Shown here in pieces: positions 7,412-11,228 of a stretch of 11,228 nt of DNA (positions are counted from its first letter, which is position 1; every line of letters begins with the position of its first letter). The DNA is from an uncultured Lachnospiraceae bacterium (GTDB lineage Bacteria; Bacillota_A; Clostridia; Lachnospirales; Lachnospiraceae). The position numbers and the translations under genes were made by a program. The notes beneath the pieces are model-generated. The model saw nothing but the letters and a program-made list of their open reading frames with translations, was not told the DNA's origin and made no database searches. Where the stretch lies: contig CACXDR010000166.1 of NCBI GenBank assembly GCA_902766415.1, forward strand, positions 1 through 11,228, written 5' to 3'.

Positions 7412-7579
7412 ATGACCGAGATGGAGCATGAGATCATGAAGAACCAGATCGAGGGGATCAAACGGGATTACCCCGAGGAGCAGTGGGCGGAGGAGATCAC
7501 CTCCATGCTCCGCGATGCCTACCGGCAGGGTTATTCCGCAGGCAGGCGCTCCGCGGAGGCGGGGGACGCAGCGTACTGA
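7412..7579 (+). CDS. Small uncharacterised protein, 55 residues, partner of the ATP-grasp gene
   Basis: The ORF starts with ATG at 7412, 18 bases after the ATP-grasp stop, behind a strong GGAGG (7401-7405) at 6 bases. The product (MTEMEHEIMKNQIEGIKRDY at the start) is acidic to mixed charge, predicted almost wholly helical, and has no cysteine, signal peptide or membrane segment. The middle carries PEEQWAEEITSMLRDAYRQG and the C-terminus YSAGRRSAEAGDAAY. A terminator follows 33 bases after the stop, so this ORF fills the end of the transcript. I recognise no family. The ribosome site, spacing and terminator make it likely to be a real gene, perhaps a small binding partner of the ligase; that role is inference. 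Confidence 0.68.
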   Translation: MTEMEHEIMKNQIEGIKRDYPEEQWAEEITSMLRDAYRQGYSAGRRSAEAGDAAY

Positions 7580-7612
7580 GCCATTTCCCCGGAAGGATGG
7601 CAGCATAACAGA

Positions 7613-7656
7613 AGGGCCGGACGCTTTCAGCTTCTGAAACGTCCGGTCCTCTTTTT
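7613..7656 (+). terminator. Rho-independent terminator of the ATP-grasp unit
   Basis: GGGCCGGACG (7614-7623) pairs with CGTCCGGTCC (7640-7649) with one G:T, and an upper stem TTTCAG/CTGAAA (7625-7630/7634-7639) continues above a single unpaired C around a 3-base loop. TCTTTTT follows immediately. This is the strongest terminator in the window. Confidence 0.92.
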
Positions 7657-7684
7657 GGATGGAGCCGGAGAGCCCGGCAGGAGA

Positions 7685-7774
7685 CCATACATGTTTCTGG
7701 TCCGCCTGTACTTGCGTCATCAGGACCAGGGAGGATACAATCATGTATGGAGCGTTATCCGGCAGTACAGCCGG
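7685..7774 (+). promoter_or_regulatory. Structured leader upstream of pnuC: candidate riboswitch/attenuator or operator array
   Basis: Three exact pairings stand out. Outer: CCATACATG (7685-7693) with CATGTATGG (7742-7750), 9 bp. Inner: CTGGTCC (7697-7703) with GGACCAG (7723-7729), 7 bp, enclosing a 19-base loop. Third: CCGGC (7759-7763) with GCCGG (7770-7774), 5 bp, closing the 6-base loop AGTACA. That whole loop (7764-7769) is complementary to TGTACT (7707-7712) in the inner hairpin loop, so a kissing-loop contact is possible. A ribosome site (7729-7734) lies between the stems, and the outer stem would bury the upstream-ORF start at 7743. Because the next gene is pnuC, an NAD+- or nicotinamide-sensing RNA is attractive, and the known NAD+-II (pnuC motif) riboswitch is the obvious comparison; I cannot match its consensus from memory. 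A competing view is that these are DNA operators, including ATACA-N4-TGTAT (7735-7748) over the -10 of an internal promoter. Confidence 0.5.
7712..7741 (+). promoter_or_regulatory. Candidate internal promoter of the pnuC operon
   Basis: TTGCGT (7712-7717) and TACAAT (7736-7741) are 18 bp apart. If used, transcription would begin near 7748, excluding the left arms of the outer and inner stems and the upstream-ORF start from the RNA. No better promoter is visible between the terminator at 7656 and pnuC. Confidence 0.4.
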
Positions 7775-7790
7775 TGCGCCGTGTGAGTAG
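7743..7790 (+). CDS. Possible 15-codon leader ORF ahead of pnuC
   Basis: ATG at 7743 with GGGAGG (7729-7734) 8 bases upstream opens MYGALSGSTAGAPCE followed by TAG at 7788-7790. The stop touches the pnuC ribosome site GGGAGAGG (7791-7798). This arrangement could couple translation of pnuC to the leader. The ORF has no codon run suggesting amino-acid attenuation. It exists in mRNA only if transcription starts upstream of the internal promoter candidate. Confidence 0.3.
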   Translation: MYGALSGSTAGAPCE

Positions 7791-7804
7791 GGGAGAGGTG
7801 CCGG

Positions 7805-8503
7805 ATGGGAAGAGTAAGACAGTTTATCAGAGAAGAGCTTTCCGGCTGGAAGCCCTGGGAGATCATATGGCTGTTCTCTGCCTGCGCGCTGATCACAGGG
7901 CTGTCGGTCTACTGGCACGATTCTCCCATGGGGATCATTTCCGCCACCACCGGCGTCGCATGTGTCGTCTGTACGGGAAAGGGGAAGCTGAGCGCCTATA
8001 TTTTCGGGGCAGTGAACGTCGTCCTTTATGCCGTCATATCGTTCCGCGCGAAATACTACGGAGAGGTCATGCTGAACGCGCTGTATTATTTCCCGATGGA
8101 GTTTTACGGCTTTTATGTGTGGAACCGGCACATGAACAGGGAGACGCACGAGGTCGAAAAGAAGCGTATGACAAAGGCCGGACGCGGAAAGCTCGTATTC
8201 GCCACGGCAGCCGGAACGGTCATTTACGGTTTTATCCTGAAGGCGCTGGGCGGGTCGCTGCCGTTCGTGGACTCCCTGAGTACCGTCGCGTCTGTAGTTG
8301 CCATGGTGATCTCCGTGAAAATGTACATGGAGCAGTGGATCATCTGGATCGCGGTCGACGTGGTGACGGTCATCATGTGGGCGGCCGCTTTTGTAAACGG
8401 AAATGAAAGCATGGCGACACTGCTCATGTGGGTCGTATACCTGGGCAACGCCGTGATCATGTATTTCAAATGGGCAAAGGAGGCGGAGCCGGATGCGCTA
8501 TAA
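7805..8503 (+). CDS. pnuC: Nicotinamide riboside transporter PnuC
   Basis: This is a 232-residue inner-membrane protein of the PnuC family (SWEET-like fold, about seven membrane segments) that lets nicotinamide riboside diffuse in, trapped afterwards by phosphorylation. Signatures are a cytosolic N-terminus, the early helix with CALITGLSVYWHDS (27-40), SATTGVACVVCTGKGK (46-61), NALYYFPMEFYGFYVWNR (91-108), a charged cytosolic loop (109-129), and MYMEQWIIWIAVDVVTVIMW (173-192), the conserved Gln-Trp...Trp segment associated with the substrate path. The ATG at 7805 has GGAGAGG (7792-7798) at 6 bases. The 3' end overlaps nadR by 11 bases. The adjacent nadR with kinase and adenylyltransferase domains supports nicotinamide riboside rather than thiamine (PnuT) or another vitamin as the substrate. 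Regulation probably runs through the structured leader upstream. Confidence 0.94.
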   Translation: MGRVRQFIREELSGWKPWEIIWLFSACALITGLSVYWHDSPMGIISATTGVACVVCTGKGKLSAYIFGAVNVVLYAVISFRAKYYGEVMLNALYYFPMEFYGFYVWNRHMNRETHEVEKKRMTKAGRGKLVFATAAGTVIYGFILKALGGSLPFVDSLSTVASVVAMVISVKMYMEQWIIWIAVDVVTVIMWAAAFVNGNESMATLLMWVVYLGNAVIMYFKWAKEAEPDAL

Positions 8504-9515
8504 AAGAGGAATGTACGGCGGGGCATTTGATCCTTTGCATACCGGGCACCTGAACTGCATAGTCCAGGCGGCGTCACAGTGTGAGGAGCTTTTTATCGTC
8601 CTGAGCTTTTCCCGGAGGAGGGACCGTATCCCGGTGGAATACCGGTACCGCTGGATCTACAACAGCGTAAAGCACATGGACCACGTCCGGATCATCACGC
8701 TTGAGGACCGGGAGCTCTCAAAAGAGGATTATGATACGCAGGACGCCTGGGAGCAGGGAAGGGACTATGTGATCTCAAAAATGGGCCGGGCGCCGGACGT
8801 GGTCTTCTGCGGATCGGATTATAAGGAAACGCGCAGGTATGAAGAGCTGTATCACTGCCCGGCGGTGTACTTTGACCGGGAGGAGATACCGGTAAGCTCA
8901 ACGGAGATCTTTGAGGATCCGTTCAGATACTGGGAATATATCCCTGCCATCGTCCGCCCGTATTTTGTAAAAAAGGTGCTCCTCATCGGAGGCGAGAGCA
9001 CCGGGAAATCGACGCTTGCGCAGAATCTCGCGATGGTCTTTAACACCGTCTTCCTCGCCGAGACCGGCAGGGAGGTCTGCGACTATGCCGGGGGCATCGA
9101 GGAGATGATGGTCGAAGAGGATTTCCATGAGATCCTTCTCAGGCACAAGCTTCGGGAGACCGAGGCTCTCCGGAACAGCAACAGGATCCTTTTCGTGGAT
9201 ACGGATGCCCTGATCACCAGGTTTTTTTCGCATTTTCTTTTTACGGATCCCGGGATCCTCAGAAGAAATGACGACCTGGCAAATGCCATTGCGGCGGTCA
9301 ATCATTTTGACCTGATCCTGTTCCTGGAACCGACCGTCGCCTTTGTCCAGGACGGGACACGGAATGAAAGGCTTCTTGAAGACAGGGAGGGCTACAGCCG
9401 CCAGATCAAAAGGATCTTTGACGAGGCCGGACTGAAGTATTATTGTATCGACGGGGATTATGAGGAGCGTTTTCTCTCCGCAAGGGAGATCATCAGGAAA
9501 GAACTTAAAATCTAA
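8493..9515 (+). CDS. nadR: Bifunctional NMN adenylyltransferase / nicotinamide riboside kinase (NadR-type, no HTH)
   Basis: The 340-residue cytoplasmic enzyme has two parts. Residues 1 to about 157 form a nucleotidyltransferase domain with GMYGGAFDPLHTGHL (6-20, carrying the HxGH motif HTGH at 16-19), CGSDYK (106-111) and VSSTEIF (134-140), the counterpart of the ISSTxxR motif. Residues about 158-340 form a P-loop kinase with GGESTGKST (166-174, Lys172), FVDTDAL (234-240) and a lid-like DGTRNERLLEDR (287-298). Together they convert nicotinamide riboside to NMN and then NAD+. Enterobacterial NadR also has an N-terminal DNA-binding helix-turn-helix; it is absent here, so this copy is an enzyme only and not the repressor. 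AAAGGAGG (8476-8483) lies 9 bases before the ATG at 8493, inside the pnuC end. The stop at 9513-9515 overlaps the ribosome site of the next gene, showing tight coupling along the operon. Confidence 0.94.
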   Translation: MRYKRGMYGGAFDPLHTGHLNCIVQAASQCEELFIVLSFSRRRDRIPVEYRYRWIYNSVKHMDHVRIITLEDRELSKEDYDTQDAWEQGRDYVISKMGRAPDVVFCGSDYKETRRYEELYHCPAVYFDREEIPVSSTEIFEDPFRYWEYIPAIVRPYFVKKVLLIGGESTGKSTLAQNLAMVFNTVFLAETGREVCDYAGGIEEMMVEEDFHEILLRHKLRETEALRNSNRILFVDTDALITRFFSHFLFTDPGILRRNDDLANAIAAVNHFDLILFLEPTVAFVQDGTRNERLLEDREGYSRQIKRIFDEAGLKYYCIDGDYEERFLSAREIIRKELKI

Positions 9516-9520
9516 GGAGG
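9514..9520 (+). promoter_or_regulatory. Ribosome binding site that sets the start of the 95-residue ORF
   Basis: AAGGAGG overlaps the nadR stop and abuts an ATG at 9521, too close to be used with it. The in-frame ATG at 9530 is 9 bases away and is the likelier start. Confidence 0.75.
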
Positions 9521-9529
9521 ATGGAGCTT

Positions 9530-9817
9530 ATGTCGCTGAACGGTTTTCTCACCTATCTGCAGCAGCTGATCACCATGGTCGATGCCGCCGACCCGCGTTC
9601 GGTCGGATATGCAAGGGCAGCGCTGAAAAACACCGTCGAACTGGCAAGGCTTTCAGGAAAGGCCGGAGGGCCGGCGATGCGCGTTATGGTCAGGGCGCTG
9701 GATCAGTTTGATGATATCATCAGGGTCCGGGACCAGTTTGCCGGAGAGCCGGGAGAGTTCCAGGAGAATGAAAGGAAGCGGAGACGGCTGTGCGCGATGC
9801 TGCAGCCGGGATGCTGA
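9530..9817 (+). CDS. Uncharacterised 95-residue protein in the NAD-salvage operon
   Basis: I do not recognise the family. The protein (MSLNGFLTYLQQLITMVDAA at the start) looks fully alpha-helical and soluble, with amphipathic segments at about 3-18, 24-42 and 48-70, a Gly/Pro break at 43-48 (GKAGGP), and a basic-acidic tail with ENERKRRRL (79-87) ending LCAMLQPGC. Both cysteines (88 and 95) are in the last eight residues, with the last one C-terminal. The ATG at 9530 is preferred over 9521 because of ribosome-site spacing. It follows nadR by 14 bases and its stop is one base from the radical SAM start, so the two are almost certainly translated together. It could be a small subunit, an adaptor or, less likely, a substrate of the radical SAM enzyme; none of these is shown by sequence. 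Confidence 0.75.
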   Translation: MSLNGFLTYLQQLITMVDAADPRSVGYARAALKNTVELARLSGKAGGPAMRVMVRALDQFDDIIRVRDQFAGEPGEFQENERKRRRLCAMLQPGC

Positions 9818-9818
9818 C

Positions 9819-10718
9819 ATGCATGAGATCCGTATCGGAAATCAGGCCTTTGCCATAAAGGATTACTACTGCTCCCGGGATGACTGCTATTATCCGAAAG
9901 AGGACGGTAAGCTGTGGCTGTACGTCAGGCTGACGGATGTCTGTCCCGCGGCGTGTCCTTTTTGTGTCGATCCGGGGAGGAGATCAGGGACAACGGCATT
10001 TGACATCCGTTCCTATGAGAGGATCCTCCGGAGGATCAGGCCCCATATTTACGGAGTGTCGTTTACCGGAGGGGAGCCTATGCTGGCTCCGGAGCTGCTT
10101 GATGAGGCAATCTTCGTTACCTCGGAGATCATGGGACATGAGGTGGAGATCGATATGGTCACCAACGGGACCGGCCTGGAAATGATCCCGGACCTTCATT
10201 CGGTCGGCCGCCTCGACAGCATTCATATCAGCCGCCACAGGACCGGCGACGCGGAAAACAGCCTTCTGATGGGTTTTCAGGCAGCGTCCCTGGATTCGGT
10301 CAGGCAAATGGTCTCCCGCCTTCATGATCCGGGGCAGGCGGTCTTCAACTGCCTTCTGTCAAAGCAGGGCGTCCATTCAGCGGACACGATCGCGGATTAT
10401 CTGGAGATGGCGGCGGAAACGGGAGTATTGAACAGCAGCTTTATCGCTATGATGCCTGTCAATGAGTATTGCGTCCGGGAGCGGGTCGACCCGGCGGCGA
10501 TCGATCTGAGCCACGATCCCCGCTTCCACGTCTGGAACCGGTTCCATGACTATGATTACTGCAGCTGCAGCAGCGGCGACTACCAGGCCCGCGCGGGGAA
10601 TGTAAGATTTTACTACCGGTCTCCCGGGACCGGGACAGCCCCCTATGCAAGGCAGATGGTCTATACCAGCGATAACAGACTGCTGAAGGGGTTCGGGGGA
10701 GAAGAGATCATTCTCTGA
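9819..10718 (+). CDS. Radical SAM enzyme of unknown function in the NAD-salvage operon
   Basis: The 299-residue protein has the canonical [4Fe-4S]/SAM motif C-x3-C-x2-C as CPAACPFC (Cys42, Cys46, Cys49), the SAM-binding TGGEP (83-87) and VTNGTGL (114-120), consistent with a partial TIM-barrel radical SAM core. It also has extra cysteines: Cys18 and Cys23 before the core (YYCSRDDCYY) and Cys248 and Cys250 near the C-terminus (YDYCSCSSGDYQ), which could support a second cluster or metal. A SPASM or Twitch domain is not evident. The ATG at 9819 is chosen because the recognisable protein begins MHEIRIGNQAFAIKDYY; an upstream in-frame extension to 9708 would lie entirely over the previous gene. 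It starts one base after that gene's stop with only a weak GGGA upstream, implying reinitiation. Radical SAM enzymes need anaerobic or protected conditions, fitting the presumed host. The reaction and substrate are unknown; the context suggests a link to NAD or nicotinamide metabolism, which is inference. Confidence 0.88.
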   Translation: MHEIRIGNQAFAIKDYYCSRDDCYYPKEDGKLWLYVRLTDVCPAACPFCVDPGRRSGTTAFDIRSYERILRRIRPHIYGVSFTGGEPMLAPELLDEAIFVTSEIMGHEVEIDMVTNGTGLEMIPDLHSVGRLDSIHISRHRTGDAENSLLMGFQAASLDSVRQMVSRLHDPGQAVFNCLLSKQGVHSADTIADYLEMAAETGVLNSSFIAMMPVNEYCVRERVDPAAIDLSHDPRFHVWNRFHDYDYCSCSSGDYQARAGNVRFYYRSPGTGTAPYARQMVYTSDNRLLKGFGGEEIIL

Positions 10719-10769
10719 GAGGCGGACCCGGCTGACAGATCAAAAAAACATATGTAAAACAGGTATTCC

Positions 10770-10883
10770 ATGAAAGACTATGACTTGACGCCCTGCTCCA
10801 CGATCGTGCAGATCATCCTGTGCTTTACGGCGTACACGTATTTTTCGGGGAAAATGATCCCGGCAGGAGAAGGGTCCCGCTGA
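10770..10883 (+). CDS. Doubtful 37-codon ORF with one hydrophobic segment
   Basis: The ORF in the 223-base gap after the radical SAM gene begins MKDYDLTPCSTIVQI and contains a single hydrophobic stretch (about 11-25) that could be a membrane segment. The upstream AGG (10761-10763) is a poor ribosome site. A weak promoter-like pair, CTGACA (10732-10737) and TAAAAC (10755-10760) with 17 bp spacing, lies just before it. I recognise no family; it may be chance or a remnant. Confidence 0.2.
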   Translation: MKDYDLTPCSTIVQIILCFTAYTYFSGKMIPAGEGSR

Positions 10884-10941
10884 GGCCGGCTCCCGGCGGA
10901 GGCGCGGCATGATCTCAAATTAACGGAAAGGAATCCGGCTT

Positions 10942-11228
10942 ATGCATATCGAACAGTTTGTCATGGCCTACGCCATTGAACAGGACCGCATCCGCGCGAT
11001 GCTGCCGGAGGGGTACGAATCGCTCCGTCCGGTCCTGCGGATCAACGCGGAGATCCGGGACGGGCAGACGGTCTATCTTGAATTCAACACCCCTGCCGCG
11101 CATGACAAAAGGCGCGGCTGGCTGAATATAGGGCACTGGGAGAGCCCGCAGGACGGGCTGCGCTTTAAGAAACAGGGGAACAGGGTCACCATCGAGGCGC
11201 CGTTTTTCTTCCTTGTCTATGAAGGGAC
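10942..11228 (+). CDS. Uncharacterised protein, 3' truncated by window
   Basis: An open frame runs from ATG at 10942 to the right edge (95 codons plus 2 bases). AAAGGA (10927-10932) lies 9 bases upstream, fixing the start. The protein opens MHIEQFVMAYAIEQDRIRAM and continues LPEGYESLRPVLRINAEIRD, TVYLEFNTPA, RGWLNIGHWES and VTIEAPFFFLVYEG, alternating hydrophobic and polar residues in a way that suggests a beta-rich soluble protein. The pattern 'LPEGYxSLRPVLRINAEI' is reminiscent of acetoacetate-decarboxylase-like or DUF2071-type barrels, but I cannot assign it. The gene lies 223 bases after the radical SAM stop and probably belongs to a separate unit, although no clear terminator separates them. 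Confidence 0.75.
   Translation, partial: MHIEQFVMAYAIEQDRIRAMLPEGYESLRPVLRINAEIRDGQTVYLEFNTPAAHDKRRGWLNIGHWESPQDGLRFKKQGNRVTIEAPFFFLVYEG

Noticed and set aside
6704..8149. 481-codon ORF on the - strand
   Set aside because: It spans the ATP-grasp gene, the small ORF, the terminator and half of pnuC on the opposite strand. It has no recognisable motif and would read through a strong terminator hairpin.
7747..8406. 219-codon + strand ORF overlapping pnuC in another frame
   Set aside because: It is Arg/His-rich with no motif, whereas the pnuC frame has clear membrane segments and family signatures.
9708..9818. N-terminal extension of the radical SAM protein to 9708
   Set aside because: The extra 37 residues are a frame-shifted reading of the preceding gene, Ser/Arg-rich and unlike the protein that begins at 9819.

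Overview
The window is a GC-rich stretch of a bacterial chromosome with every credible gene on the + strand. The gene set (single-protein phosphoketolase, a clostridial-style Lon whose N-terminus lacks the usual proteobacterial opening motif, an HrcA/CIRCE-type operator, AEC permease, PnuC plus bifunctional NadR, a cysteine-rich radical SAM enzyme, strong AGGAGG ribosome sites) suggests an anaerobic Bacillota, most likely a clostridial (Lachnospiraceae-like) gut bacterium. The taxonomic call is inference from gene style, not from a search. I see no IS elements, phage genes, CRISPR arrays, tRNA or rRNA genes.

Layout. (1) 1-924: C-terminal part of phosphoketolase, cut by the left edge, then an alpha/beta hydrolase (1004-1765). 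(2) A sigma-A-type promoter (1783-1810) serves a two-gene unit: a GmhA-like SIS-domain isomerase (1873-2523) and an AEC-family permease (2528-3475), closed by a 16-bp stem terminator (3503-3543). (3) lon (3714-6089) has its own near-consensus promoter (3563-3591), followed at once by a perfect 12-bp inverted repeat with a 9-nt spacer (3602-3634) that matches the CIRCE operator of HrcA. Lon is therefore probably part of the HrcA heat-shock regulon here. (4) A promoter (6113-6142) and a 5' leader hairpin precede an ATP-grasp ligase of unknown substrate (6203-7393) and a 55-residue protein (7412-7579), ended by a strong terminator (7613-7656). (5) An NAD-salvage operon follows: an elaborately paired leader (7685-7774), pnuC (7805-8503), nadR (8493-9515), a 95-residue helical protein (9530-9817) and a radical SAM enzyme (9819-10718), with overlapping or almost touching genes. 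(6) A 223-base gap with one doubtful 37-codon ORF, then the start of an unrecognised gene (10942 to the right edge).

Working together: PnuC imports nicotinamide riboside, and NadR phosphorylates and adenylylates it to NAD+. The two downstream genes are translationally tied to them and have no assigned role, so pnuC-nadR-small protein-radical SAM is the best candidate for an undescribed functional unit. Its leader contains two nested hairpin stems, a third hairpin whose whole loop is complementary to the loop of the second, and a short upstream ORF. It may be a riboswitch or attenuation element, or the repeats may be DNA operators around an internal promoter; sequence alone does not decide this.
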